Shown here: piece by piece, positions 44,896 through 53,406 of the stretch
Layout: each line of letters begins with the position of its first letter
Position numbering within the stretch: the stretch's first letter is position 1
NCBI RefSeq assembly: GCF_000971215.1
Contig: NZ_BBMA01000006.1
Location: 62,001-126,000 of the forward strand
DNA from: Demequina silvatica
GTDB lineage: Bacteria > Actinomycetota > Actinomycetes > Actinomycetales > Demequinaceae
Direction: 5' to 3'
Length of the DNA stretch: 64,000 nucleotides
Program-made: the position numbers and the translations under genes
The notes under the pieces: model-generated
What the model was told of the DNA's origin: nothing
The model's database searches: none
Seen by the model: only the letters and a program-made list of their open reading frames with translations

Positions 44896-46386
44896 TCAGG
44901 CTCGCGGGTGTTCGGCGGGTGCGTCTGCGCTGGCGACGTGGTCCCAGGCAAGGTCGCCCCGCGCGGGTGGGGGCGTCACGCTGGACTGTGCATCGGTGTC
45001 GTTCTTGCCGCGCTTGCGGTCGCCCTCGGTTGAGTAGTCGTACGCATACGCGTAAGCGTCCTTGTAGGCACCCTTGCGCGGCATTGCATCGACGATGATG
45101 CCGAGCGCACGCCCATTGACACGGTCCAAGTTCTGCAGCGCGCGGTCGAGCACGTCGATGGTGGTGCGCCCCGAGGCCGCGACCACGAGCGCGCCGTCGG
45201 TGCGCGCGGTGAGCACTGCGGCGTCCGTCACAGGGATAAGCGGCGGCGTGTCGATGAGGATCAGCGCGTCCGTCGGGAAACTGTAGAGGAGCTTGTGCAT
45301 CGCATCGGAGGCGAGCAGCTCGGACGGGTTCGGCGGGATCGCCCCCGAAGCGAGCACGTAGAAGTGGTCGGTGTCGCCGTACGGCTGAAGCACGTCCTGG
45401 GCGCGAGCGCGACCGACGAGCACGTCGGTGAGGCCTGCGTCCGCGCCGAGGCCGAGGTTCTTTGCGACCGTGGGACGGCGCAGGTCAGCATCGATCAGCA
45501 CGACGTCACGGCCGGACTCGGCGACGGCCTCGGCAAGCTTGATGATGGTGGTCGACTTGCCGTCGCCAGGGAGTGAGCTGGTGACGACGATCACGCGCGG
45601 CGGATTGTCGACGTCCATGAACTGCAAGTTGGTGCGGACCTGGCGAATGGCCTCGGACATGGCGAAGTCGGACTTCGCGTTCGCGACGCCGTTCTTGGCG
45701 ATCGCGTCGTCGTAAGGCAGCGCCCCCAAGACGGGGATGTCAAACTCGCGCTCCACGTCCTCAGGCTTGCGCAGACGCCGGTCGAGCGTGGACTTGATCA
45801 GCGCATAGCCGACGCCGAGAGCGAGGCCGACAAGCAACCCGAGTGCCACGGCGAGCTTGACGTTGGGGCTGGAGGGCGCGCCAGGAAGCACTGCGCTGTC
45901 GAGAGTCTGGAGAGCGACAACCGACTCAGCGTCACCCCCGCCGGCCCCGGAGTTCTCGATGTCAGCGACAGCCTGCGTCATGCCGGAGATCCAGGCCTCA
46001 ACCAGGTCACGCGCCTCTTCTGGGGTCGAGCCGTTCGCCGCCACGCGAAGGACGGCCGTGTCGAGCGGGTTAGAGACCGTCACACGGGCGACCAGTCCGT
46101 CCGGGCTCGAATCGAGATCGAGTTCCGCGACTGCGTACTCGGCGACCTTGCGGGACTTCGCGATGTCGAGGTAGCTCTTGACCCGGGACTTCGCATAGTT
46201 GTCACCTACCAGCGCACTGCCGAGGTCCTGGCTCGCACCGGTCGTGATGATGGCCGAACCTGTGGCGGCGTAGACCTTGGGCTGTGTGAGGGTCCAGCCG
46301 AACGCAGCCGCCCCGCCCAACGCGGCCGCGAGCAGTATCGCGACCCAATGCGTGCGGAGCACGCGAAGATAGTCGTCGAGTTCCAT
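44896..46386 (-). CDS. Wzz-domain bacterial tyrosine kinase, first copy
   Basis: A 496-residue polysaccharide copolymerase/autokinase. Two membrane helices (near 15-33 and 178-198) flank a Wzz domain. The cytoplasmic BY-kinase has Walker A SSLPGDGKSTT (270-280), Walker A' VVLIDADLRRP, Walker B LILIDTPPL and a tyrosine cluster AYKDAYAYAYDYSTEGD that is autophosphorylated in relatives. It controls chain length and export of an exopolysaccharide. It heads the operon that contains the dead-phosphatase/HprK fusion. Start: MELDDYLRVLRTHW, the same as the second copy at 60075. The promoter must be in 46387-46589, cut off from further upstream DNA by an IS256 insertion. Confidence 0.93.
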   Translation of the reverse strand: MELDDYLRVLRTHWVAILLAAALGGAAAFGWTLTQPKVYAATGSAIITTGASQDLGSALVGDNYAKSRVKSYLDIAKSRKVAEYAVAELDLDSSPDGLVARVTVSNPLDTAVLRVAANGSTPEEARDLVEAWISGMTQAVADIENSGAGGGDAESVVALQTLDSAVLPGAPSSPNVKLAVALGLLVGLALGVGYALIKSTLDRRLRKPEDVEREFDIPVLGALPYDDAIAKNGVANAKSDFAMSEAIRQVRTNLQFMDVDNPPRVIVVTSSLPGDGKSTTIIKLAEAVAESGRDVVLIDADLRRPTVAKNLGLGADAGLTDVLVGRARAQDVLQPYGDTDHFYVLASGAIPPNPSELLASDAMHKLLYSFPTDALILIDTPPLIPVTDAAVLTARTDGALVVAASGRTTIDVLDRALQNLDRVNGRALGIIVDAMPRKGAYKDAYAYAYDYSTEGDRKRGKNDTDAQSSVTPPPARGDLAWDHVASADAPAEHPRA

Positions 46387-46589
46387 CAATTCCCTCGCCC
46401 TAAAGTCGCAGTGGGAGCAAGTGTAGGCGCAATGCGAAGCACCTCGTGCAAGCGCTCAACCGGGGGCCGGTGCGACCACTCACAGGTCACGGAGTTGCGA
46501 CCGATGGCTGCCACTGCACACACATTGGGCATGTCAGCGCCGCCACGAACGGGCGAGCTCGGGACTCACCCAGACCGCTAGGTTGCGCA

Positions 46590-47992
46590 GGTGACGTCCC
46601 GCTGTGTGGTGGAGTTTCTCGACACCGTGCGGGTCAGTCGTTCTGATTATGCAGCGGTGAGTTCGGGGATGGCTACCTCCTCGGGTTCGGCTAGGAGCAG
46701 TGCCATGGAGTGCTCGCTGAAGTAGCGGCGGTCGGCACCGTCCCATTCGTCGTGTTGCTCGATCAGGACGTGCCCGGCCAGGCGAAGCAGCGCGGCGGGG
46801 TTGGGGAACGTGCCGACGACGTCGGTGCGGCGCTTGATCTCCTTGTTGACCCGCTCGAGCGGGTTCGTGGACCAGATCTGACGCCAGTGCGGAAACGGGA
46901 ACGCCGTGAACGCGAGCAAGTCGTCACGGGCCGCCTCGAGCATGTCGGCGATCTTGGGATGCGAACGGGTGAGCATCGTCACGACCTCGTCGAACTGGGC
47001 GTGGACGTGCTCACGGTCGGGTTGGGCGAAGATCGTGCGGATGATGGACGCGACCATCGACCCCGCCGCCTTCGGAACATTCGCGAGGACGTTGCGCATG
47101 AAGTGGACCCGGCATCGCTGCCAGCTCGCGCCCTGCATCACAGTGTGGATCGCCGCGATGAGCCCGGTGTGCGCGTCAGAGATCACCAGCTGCACCCCGC
47201 CCAGCCCGCGGGCCTTCAATGAGCGCAGGAACTCGGTCCAGAACGGCTGGGACTCGGTATCGCCGACGTCGAAGCCGAGCACCTCACGCCGTCCGTCCGC
47301 GGCCACACCCACCGCGACCACGATCGCTTGGGACACGACCCGCCGGCCGACCCGGGCTTTGCAGTACGTCGCGTCGAGGAACACGTACGGATAAGCCTGA
47401 TCCGACAGGGGTCGGTCGCGGAACGCGGCGACGTCCTCATCCAGATCAGCGCAGATGCGTGACACCTCGGACTTCGAGATCCCGGTGTCCGCGCCGAGGG
47501 CCTTGACCAGGTCATCGACCTTGCGGGTCGATACGCCGTGGACGTAGGCCTCCATCACGACCGCGAACAGGGCCTGGTCGATCCGGCGGCGGCGTTCCAA
47601 CAGCGACGGGAAGAACGAGCCCGTGCGCAGCTTCGGGATCCGCAGATCGAGCTCACCGGCGGTCGTGGTCAGGGTGCGCATGCGGGAGCCGTTGCGTTGC
47701 GTGGTGCGGGCCTCGGTGCGCTGGTACGGGGCGGCACCGATGAACGCGGCCGCTTCCGCATCGATCAATTCTTGATAGAGCGTCTCGGTCGCGACGCGAA
47801 TCCGGTCGCTGACCTCGGTGAGTTTGAGTTCCCCGAGCAGCTCGAGCAGGGCAGACTGGTCAAGAGCCATCGTGCGTTGTGTCCTTCCGTGAGATTCCTA
47901 GACAGTTCTCACTGACCATCGCACGATGGCTCCTCAGCGTCTACGACACCGAAGACCCCGCCGGAAAGTCCACCACCCCACGGGACGTCACC
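46590..47992. mobile_element. IS256-family insertion sequence with 9-bp target duplication
   Basis: Both ends were located. The left end reads GGTGACGTCCCG and then GTGGTGGAGTTTC; the complement of the right end reads GGTGACGTCCCG and then GTGGTGGACTTTC, giving imperfect inverted repeats of about 30 bp. GGTTGCGCA stands directly outside both ends (46581-46589 and 47993-48001), a 9-bp target duplication typical of IS256. The element is 1403 bp and holds one intact transposase. It inserted between the minus-strand BY-kinase operon and a plus-strand glycosyltransferase. The exact duplication suggests a recent event. Confidence 0.93.
46647..47870 (-). CDS. IS256-family transposase (Mutator type)
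   Basis: A 407-residue DDE transposase. The first Asp lies in YPYVFLDATYCKARVG, the second in VQLVISDAHTGLIAAI, followed by ASWQRCRVHFMRNVL with the C/D(2)H motif, and the Glu in STNPLERVNKEIKRRTDVVG. N-terminal RTTQRNGSRMRTLTTTAGEL and LRIPKLRTGSFFPSLLERRR are typical. No frameshift is seen. The short palindrome CCATCGCACGATGG overlaps the promoter side just beyond the start. Confidence 0.96.
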   Translation of the reverse strand: MALDQSALLELLGELKLTEVSDRIRVATETLYQELIDAEAAAFIGAAPYQRTEARTTQRNGSRMRTLTTTAGELDLRIPKLRTGSFFPSLLERRRRIDQALFAVVMEAYVHGVSTRKVDDLVKALGADTGISKSEVSRICADLDEDVAAFRDRPLSDQAYPYVFLDATYCKARVGRRVVSQAIVVAVGVAADGRREVLGFDVGDTESQPFWTEFLRSLKARGLGGVQLVISDAHTGLIAAIHTVMQGASWQRCRVHFMRNVLANVPKAAGSMVASIIRTIFAQPDREHVHAQFDEVVTMLTRSHPKIADMLEAARDDLLAFTAFPFPHWRQIWSTNPLERVNKEIKRRTDVVGTFPNPAALLRLAGHVLIEQHDEWDGADRRYFSEHSMALLLAEPEEVAIPELTAA

Positions 47993-48090
47993 GGTTGCGC
48001 ACCAAGCGCACTCCCTTGACTGGACCGAACGTTCGGCCGGCCAGACATCGATGCGGACCTTGGGCCAATCCGGTGAGTAGGATCTTCGGC

Positions 48091-49077
48091 ATGCTAAGTG
48101 TTCTACTCGATACCCGTGAGCGCCACTACGAGCAGAACCCCTATATCTTCGATCTAACGCAGCAGTCAGCGGAAGTCGAATATATTCCTTTTAGCTGGCG
48201 GACTCTTATCTTCGGCCGCTATGACATCTTTCATGTGCACTGGCCGGAATGGCTAGTCGTTCACCGAAATAGCGCCGCGCAGATCGCGATACGGATTCTG
48301 TTCGCGTTAGGATTCCTAGCACTGCGTGCCAGGTCCAAGACCGTCGTCCGGACGGTTCACAATCTCGAGCCGCACAACGGTTCCTCCGCTTCCGTTCGCC
48401 GGGCCATTGCGCGCCTAGATTCGATAACTACAGCGAGAATCTGGCTCAACGAGTTGGATCGCGAAAATATGGGGCCCAGAGATTCGGTTATCGGACACCC
48501 AGATTACCGACCGTGGATGGAGCGAATCGGTCATACGCCGAGCGATCCGCCGGGCCAGTCCCGCGCGCTTTGCCTCGGGTCACTAACGCGATACCGCAAC
48601 TTCGAGGAAGTCATTGCTGGGGTTGGAGAATTGAGCAAAGCCGAACTCAAAATCGCGGGGGCAGCGACCGACGCCGTGTACCAACGTGAACTTGAGATCC
48701 AAGCGCACAATCAGCAAGCCCGAATTGAGATCACGGGGCACCGCCTAAGCGATCCGGAGCTTGCGAAGCTAGTAAATGACGCCGATGTGGTGTTTGTACC
48801 GTACACGAACCTATACAACTCGGGGATCATCTTTCTTGCGCTGACGCTTGAGCGTCCCGTAGCGCTGAAATCAGGAAACTACGCAGATGCGCTCGTACGT
48901 GAGTTCGGCAGCGACTGGATCCGAGTTTGGGACGGCAACCTTGATCATCAGCAGGCCTCTCAAATACTCAACCACAGTCAGCCAACCTTCGGAGCAACGT
49001 CTCGAGCACGGAACTGGCAGTCCGTGGCGGCGGCTCACGCACGCTTCTACGAGAAGGCCCTGGAAGTGGGGAACTAG
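48091..49077 (+). CDS. Glycosyltransferase, GT-B fold
   Basis: A 328-residue enzyme with an N-terminal Rossmann half (FGRYDIFHVHWPEWLVVHRN, TVVRTVHNLEPHNG) and a C-terminal half with SRALCLGSLTRYRNFEEVI and DADVVFVPYTNLYNSGIIFL. The HVHWPE motif is shared with beta-mannosyltransferase-like enzymes of actinobacterial polysaccharide clusters; donor and acceptor are unknown. DNA is clearly lower in G+C than the housekeeping region, with many A/T-ending codons, suggesting transfer. The ATG at 48091 lies beyond the IS256 end; earlier in-frame codons come from the IS and are not real. Its last 89 bases are repeated at 51387. Confidence 0.82.
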   Translation: MLSVLLDTRERHYEQNPYIFDLTQQSAEVEYIPFSWRTLIFGRYDIFHVHWPEWLVVHRNSAAQIAIRILFALGFLALRARSKTVVRTVHNLEPHNGSSASVRRAIARLDSITTARIWLNELDRENMGPRDSVIGHPDYRPWMERIGHTPSDPPGQSRALCLGSLTRYRNFEEVIAGVGELSKAELKIAGAATDAVYQRELEIQAHNQQARIEITGHRLSDPELAKLVNDADVVFVPYTNLYNSGIIFLALTLERPVALKSGNYADALVREFGSDWIRVWDGNLDHQQASQILNHSQPTFGATSRARNWQSVAAAHARFYEKALEVGN

Positions 49078-49611
49078 TATCTCGACTTTCAACGGGACCC
49101 CAGGAACCCGCAACCGCGTCAGGGCAGTTCCCTAATTAGCCTTGCGGGCACTCCCCCGTACAATCCATTAGGTGCAAGAGTCGAGACCACGACGGCACCA
49201 GCCGCTATTACCGAACCCGCGCCAACTGTCACACCAGGCAGAATTGTCACATTTGCCCCGATCCAACAACCATCCTCGATGGTCACGGGCGCACTAACTA
49301 CCCGACCCCCGCGGCAAGACGAATCAGCGATTTCGTGCGTAGCCGTAATGAAGCTCACACCCATTCCGACGAGAACCTTATCGCCTATGCCAACGCGAGC
49401 TGTAGCGTCAAAGCGAACATTGTAGTTAATGAACGTTTCACGACCGATAGAGACATCGCGACCGGAAAACCAACAACGAGGCGAGATCTTGCAGTCACCT
49501 ACTTCCATGCCAAGCAGCCGCAACGCACGCGGCCGCATGGGCCTCGGCAGCAATGGCGAACTCACGAGGATATTGAGGACAAAGTCTCGGCCAATGTTCT
49601 CAAAGAACGCC
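48989..49611. repeat. 623-bp direct repeat, left copy
   Basis: From TCGGAGCAACGTCTCGAGCA to the CAAAGAACGCC at its end, the segment was matched to 51387-52009 at both borders and at several internal points, and no difference was seen. It spans the glycosyltransferase 3' end and most of the acetyltransferase gene. The repeat stops exactly at the left terminus of the IS1634-like element. Confidence 0.92.
49119..49611 (-). pseudogene. Acetyltransferase copy lacking its 5' end
   Basis: This is the duplicated part of the acetyltransferase gene at 51517. It lacks the start codon and first ten or so codons; reading upstream into the IS gives a stop within six codons and no ATG. A GTG at 49565 could give a 148-residue protein with the whole hexapeptide region but without a visible ribosome-binding site. 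It is treated as a remnant created by the IS insertion. Confidence 0.8.
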
Positions 49612-51386
49612 CCTGAGTTGGCTCATTCGCTTAGTGCGTGAGTTCAGGCTCGCTCGAGGGCGTCGAGGATGGCTTGCTCGGCTTCGGGGATCTCGGGTGT
49701 GAAGGTCTGTTCGGTGCCGTTGATCGCGATGGTCGCGGACCGTAGCGGCCGTAGTTGACGGATGACGTTGCGGATCGCGAGTCCGCTGCGGGCTTGGATC
49801 TCGCGGCTGACGGCCAGGGCGGTGAACACGATGGTCAGGTGCGCTTCGATCGCATCGCGGGTGTGGTGGAACATGGGCCGGGCGCGCAGGTCGGTCTGCG
49901 ACATCCGGAACGACTGCTCGACGTTCCATAGCGCGTGGTAGCTGGTCATGACCTCACGGGCGGGCATGAGCTCGGCGGGGATGTTCGTGACGTAGCCCTT
50001 GAGTCCGACCAGTCGCCGTGCACGAGCTAGCGACGCTTCGTCGAGTCGGCGTGCGCCGTTGGTCGTCTTCACGAAGCGGGGCGTACGTGTGGCCTTGTCA
50101 CCGGACACGACGTCACGAGCGCGCTGCTCTTGCAGTGTCAGGGTGCGGTTGTCGCGCACGGCGCGCTTGGCGGAGTACGCCCACACGGCCCGCCACGACC
50201 GCTCGTGGTGGTCGGCGTTCCAGATGGGTTCGGCCTTGACCAGCGGGTTCGATGCGCCGTCCTTGCGAGCATGCCCGGTGCGTGGGGTGATGGTGTCGAT
50301 GACCTGCCCGTCAACGAAGGCGTCGCCGTGCCACCGGAAGTGGGACTCCAGGTCCACTGGTGCCTTCGTGACGCGGGACCCGACGATGAAGTTCAGCCCT
50401 GCGTCGTCGAGCTCGCGCAGGTTCGTCGCGGACAGCATGCCGGCGTCGGCGACGATGACGATCTCGGCCAGGCCGTGGCGCTGTTGGAACTGGCGCACGA
50501 TCGGCACCAGGGTGAGGGTCTCGGCCTTGTTGCCTTCGAAGCATCCGATCTCGAGCGGGAAGCCGTTGCGGTCGACGAGGAGTCCGACGACGACCTGCGG
50601 GTCGACGCGACGCTCTTTCGAGTAGCCGACCTTGCGGAGGCCGTCTTCCTTCTCTGCTTCGAAGTACAACGTCGTGACGTCATAGAGCACCAGCGAGATG
50701 TCGCCGGCGTTCATCGCGTGGGTGAAGCAGGCGGCGGCGATCGTGTCGCGGTAGGCGCCCGCCATCGACCTACCTAGGGTGCGCTTCATCGTCGCGTACG
50801 ACGCCGGCGTGCGCCCCAAGTCCGTGAGCACGCGCCCGGTATCGAGCAGCGAGGTCGGTTCCACGATTCGTGAGATCACCAGGTCGCGGAACACGTCGTC
50901 GTCGACGGCGTCGAACCCCAAGGACGCGTACACGCGGGCCAGGACGTCGAACAGCAGGCGCGAGTCGGTGCCGACGACCCGACCAGACCCATCACGACGC
51001 GCCGCCGTGCTGCGCGGCTCCACGTCAACAAGGTCGTCGCGTCGCGGACTCACGAGGTCCGCGACCAGCGGGGTGGGGGTGACGTCGAACTCGAGCGCGC
51101 CCTGATCGGGATCGCCGAGCAGCTGGCCGGCCTGCTCAAGCAGGATCCCCAGCTCGGCTTCCGTATGCGCCGACCCGACATGACGCACAATCCGCTGCCG
51201 CCCGCCGGCGTACTCGGCGATCTGGACCGCCGTCGCTCCCGACGCGGTCCGCACCCGCCTGATGAACGCCACACCGAGACCCTAGACGCCCACGCCTTAG
51301 TGCGTGAAAACGCACTAAGCACCAACCATCACCCCAGGTACACCGGATGCGCCATCGCCGACGGCCGGCGCGTGAGCCAAGTCAGG
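49612..51386. mobile_element. IS1634-like insertion sequence (IS4 superfamily)
   Basis: A 1775-bp element with 14-bp terminal inverted repeats: CCTGAGTTGGCTCA at the left and, on the complement, CCTGACTTGGCTCA at the right, one mismatch. Subterminal CTTAGTGCGT occurs near both ends, and at the right forms a perfect hairpin with ACGCACTAAG around GAAA (51296-51319) before the transposase start. The element lies exactly between two 623-bp direct repeats. IS1634 of Mycoplasma is known for target duplications of up to several hundred bp, so the repeats are best read as its target-site duplication. Confidence 0.9.
49644..51272 (-). CDS. IS1634-family transposase
   Basis: A 542-residue DDE transposase of the IS4/IS1634 group. 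It begins AFIRRVRTASGATAVQIAEY after the start and has an N-terminal region with RIVRHVGSAHTEAELGIL. Asp residues lie in LVLYDVTTLYFEAEKEDGLR and IVIVADAGMLSATNLREL, and the Glu lies in LWNVEQSFRMSQTDLRARPM, followed by HHTRDAIEAHLTIVFTALAV. GTG start. The frame is intact, so the element may be active. Confidence 0.93.
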   Translation of the reverse strand: MAFIRRVRTASGATAVQIAEYAGGRQRIVRHVGSAHTEAELGILLEQAGQLLGDPDQGALEFDVTPTPLVADLVSPRRDDLVDVEPRSTAARRDGSGRVVGTDSRLLFDVLARVYASLGFDAVDDDVFRDLVISRIVEPTSLLDTGRVLTDLGRTPASYATMKRTLGRSMAGAYRDTIAAACFTHAMNAGDISLVLYDVTTLYFEAEKEDGLRKVGYSKERRVDPQVVVGLLVDRNGFPLEIGCFEGNKAETLTLVPIVRQFQQRHGLAEIVIVADAGMLSATNLRELDDAGLNFIVGSRVTKAPVDLESHFRWHGDAFVDGQVIDTITPRTGHARKDGASNPLVKAEPIWNADHHERSWRAVWAYSAKRAVRDNRTLTLQEQRARDVVSGDKATRTPRFVKTTNGARRLDEASLARARRLVGLKGYVTNIPAELMPAREVMTSYHALWNVEQSFRMSQTDLRARPMFHHTRDAIEAHLTIVFTALAVSREIQARSGLAIRNVIRQLRPLRSATIAINGTEQTFTPEIPEAEQAILDALERA

Positions 51387-51475
51387 TCGGAGCAACGTCT
51401 CGAGCACGGAACTGGCAGTCCGTGGCGGCGGCTCACGCACGCTTCTACGAGAAGGCCCTGGAAGTGGGGAACTAG
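51387..51475 (+). pseudogene. Glycosyltransferase 3' remnant
   Basis: The last 29 codons of the gene at 48091, present only because of the 623-bp duplication. There is no promoter or start. The full gene remains intact on the other side of the IS. Confidence 0.85.
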
Positions 51476-52009
51476 TATCTCGACTTTCAACGGGACCCCA
51501 GGAACCCGCAACCGCGTCAGGGCAGTTCCCTAATTAGCCTTGCGGGCACTCCCCCGTACAATCCATTAGGTGCAAGAGTCGAGACCACGACGGCACCAGC
51601 CGCTATTACCGAACCCGCGCCAACTGTCACACCAGGCAGAATTGTCACATTTGCCCCGATCCAACAACCATCCTCGATGGTCACGGGCGCACTAACTACC
51701 CGACCCCCGCGGCAAGACGAATCAGCGATTTCGTGCGTAGCCGTAATGAAGCTCACACCCATTCCGACGAGAACCTTATCGCCTATGCCAACGCGAGCTG
51801 TAGCGTCAAAGCGAACATTGTAGTTAATGAACGTTTCACGACCGATAGAGACATCGCGACCGGAAAACCAACAACGAGGCGAGATCTTGCAGTCACCTAC
51901 TTCCATGCCAAGCAGCCGCAACGCACGCGGCCGCATGGGCCTCGGCAGCAATGGCGAACTCACGAGGATATTGAGGACAAAGTCTCGGCCAATGTTCTCA
52001 AAGAACGCC
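51387..52009. repeat. 623-bp direct repeat, right copy
   Basis: It begins immediately after the right terminus of the IS and ends within codon 11 of the intact acetyltransferase gene. It includes a remnant of the glycosyltransferase 3' end at 51387-51475. Confidence 0.92.
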
Positions 52010-52041
52010 GCGAGCCGTCGCCTGTGACCGACGCGATTCAT
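51517..52041 (-). CDS. Hexapeptide-repeat acetyltransferase
   Basis: A 174-residue left-handed beta-helix acyltransferase of the WcaF/NodL/maltose-acetyltransferase kind, expected to O-acetylate the polysaccharide or a precursor. The N-terminal SSPLLPRPMRPRALRLLG is followed by hexapeptide turns VGIGDKVLVGMGVSFITATH, with the catalytic-type His in ATHEIADSS, then VTIEDGCWIGANVTILPGVT. The ATG at 52041 gives the usual N-terminus; no start was found between it and the glycosyltransferase stop at 52202. Most of the gene is duplicated at 49119. It follows a GT4 gene in the same direction. Confidence 0.85.
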   Translation of the reverse strand: MNRVGHRRRLAAFFENIGRDFVLNILVSSPLLPRPMRPRALRLLGMEVGDCKISPRCWFSGRDVSIGRETFINYNVRFDATARVGIGDKVLVGMGVSFITATHEIADSSCRGGRVVSAPVTIEDGCWIGANVTILPGVTVGAGSVIAAGAVVVSTLAPNGLYGGVPARLIRELP

Positions 52042-52201
52042 CCAAGCCGCCCCAGTGCGCCAGTGCCCCCCAAAGGCATGCAGCGTAGTAAGCGGCCAAT
52101 CAAACTCGCGGACGGCTTGGACGCGCCGGCCGAACCCGCCACGAGCCTCGCGCTCGCCACGCCGCGCAGCCTGGCGTAGGAGGTCCAGGGTGGATCCCCG
52201 G

Positions 52202-53338
52202 TCACTTGCCTGACGCCAAGGCGTAGAACTCACTGAGTTTCTGAAAGCGATTCGCACCGAAACGCACCGCCTGTATGCTTGCCACTTCGGTCCTTCTTTC
52301 CCACCAATAGTCCGGGTCTGCAGCATAGCGCCGGATCGCGTCAGCCAGTTGTACCGAGAGCCCGACGATCGCATCCTCATAGTGGTCGGGGCCCTGCCCA
52401 ATGCCAGCCCACTCGGAATTTCCGTCGAGTGGCAGCTCCAGTTGCCACCCGTGGCCGCCAACTATCTCCGGCAAAGCCTGAATATTCGTGTGCACCACCG
52501 GGACACCATGGACTGCGGCTTCCGCCGCGAAATAGCCATACGTGTCGGCGAGCGAAGGCAGAACCGCCATGTCTGCTGCTTGCAGCAACTGAAGAACCTT
52601 TGGGTGTGGGGCCGATGGGAAGTAAGAAATTCCGCCGGTCGATGTCAACAACTCACGCAAGCGGGCTACATCCGTTGCATTACGATGAGGCGCGGCGTAG
52701 TCACCGACTTGGACTGGGCTCACCACGGTCAGGTCCAGAGGAAGTTCCGGGGAAAGTTCACGGTATGTACGTAACACCGCCTCGCCTCCCTTCCTGAAGA
52801 AATCATTGCCAACGAAGACCAAGCGGATGCGCCGATCTTTATTGTGGCGCCGTGCCGGACCCGCCGGAGATGCTGGACGCACAGCCGGAGGGATGATACC
52901 CACCTGCACGTCACGCGATAGCTCCAACTCCAAGTCAACGAGCGCCCGTCGAAACCGCATATGGGCATAGGACGAGAGCGGAACAAGGAATTTTAGGTCG
53001 GTGTCGCTGACGAGAATCTCCAACAACCTCTTGCGCAAACCTGGATTGTCATCTGCAACCCTTGGCAATCTACTCTCGAACGTGACACCCCATGGTCCTC
53101 GACCGCCAATTCGAATGCGATTCCAGAGGTGCAACAACTCACCGTTCTGCGGCCGGAGCGGCGCGTAGGCCGCATGATAGTGGCGCAGACGCCGACTCGG
53201 AAGCCTTGAGAAAGGAACGCCGGGTGCAGGTACGACCGCCCAGCCAGGCGCCCCGCAATTGTGCGCCAAGTGATAGTTCAACGCTTTCGCGCGGCTGTCT
53301 ACGAGAAGTTTCCTCACGTGGTCCCGTTCCTTCACCAT
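52202..53338 (-). CDS. Glycosyltransferase family 4
   Basis: A 378-residue GT-B enzyme. The C-terminal half has RRIRLVFVGNDFFRKGGEAV, VLQLLQAADMAVLPSLADTY and the nucleotide-sugar motif GYFAAEAAVHGVPVVHTNIQ with ALPEIV, as in GT4 retaining transferases. It adds a sugar to the growing repeat unit at the membrane's inner face. The ATG at 53338 has no good ribosome site; GTG seven codons later with AAGGA upstream is possible. About 70 bp separate it from the flippase gene upstream. Confidence 0.85.
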   Translation of the reverse strand: MVKERDHVRKLLVDSRAKALNYHLAHNCGAPGWAVVPAPGVPFSRLPSRRLRHYHAAYAPLRPQNGELLHLWNRIRIGGRGPWGVTFESRLPRVADDNPGLRKRLLEILVSDTDLKFLVPLSSYAHMRFRRALVDLELELSRDVQVGIIPPAVRPASPAGPARRHNKDRRIRLVFVGNDFFRKGGEAVLRTYRELSPELPLDLTVVSPVQVGDYAAPHRNATDVARLRELLTSTGGISYFPSAPHPKVLQLLQAADMAVLPSLADTYGYFAAEAAVHGVPVVHTNIQALPEIVGGHGWQLELPLDGNSEWAGIGQGPDHYEDAIVGLSVQLADAIRRYAADPDYWWERRTEVASIQAVRFGANRFQKLSEFYALASGK

Positions 53339-53406
53339 TTAGCCAATGCCAATCCGAATACGGACAACGCGTCCGCGCAGGGGGTGGAGCTATTATGAAC
53401 TCCCAA

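Noticed and set aside
47926-48090. 55-codon N-terminal extension of the glycosyltransferase
   Set aside because: Those codons lie in the IS256 right end and its flank, and are Arg/Pro-rich without family similarity; the fold starts at 48091.
48989-52009. Composite transposon bounded by the 623-bp repeats
   Set aside because: The repeats contain parts of host glycosyltransferase and acetyltransferase genes, not transposase or terminal repeats; the single IS lies exactly between them.
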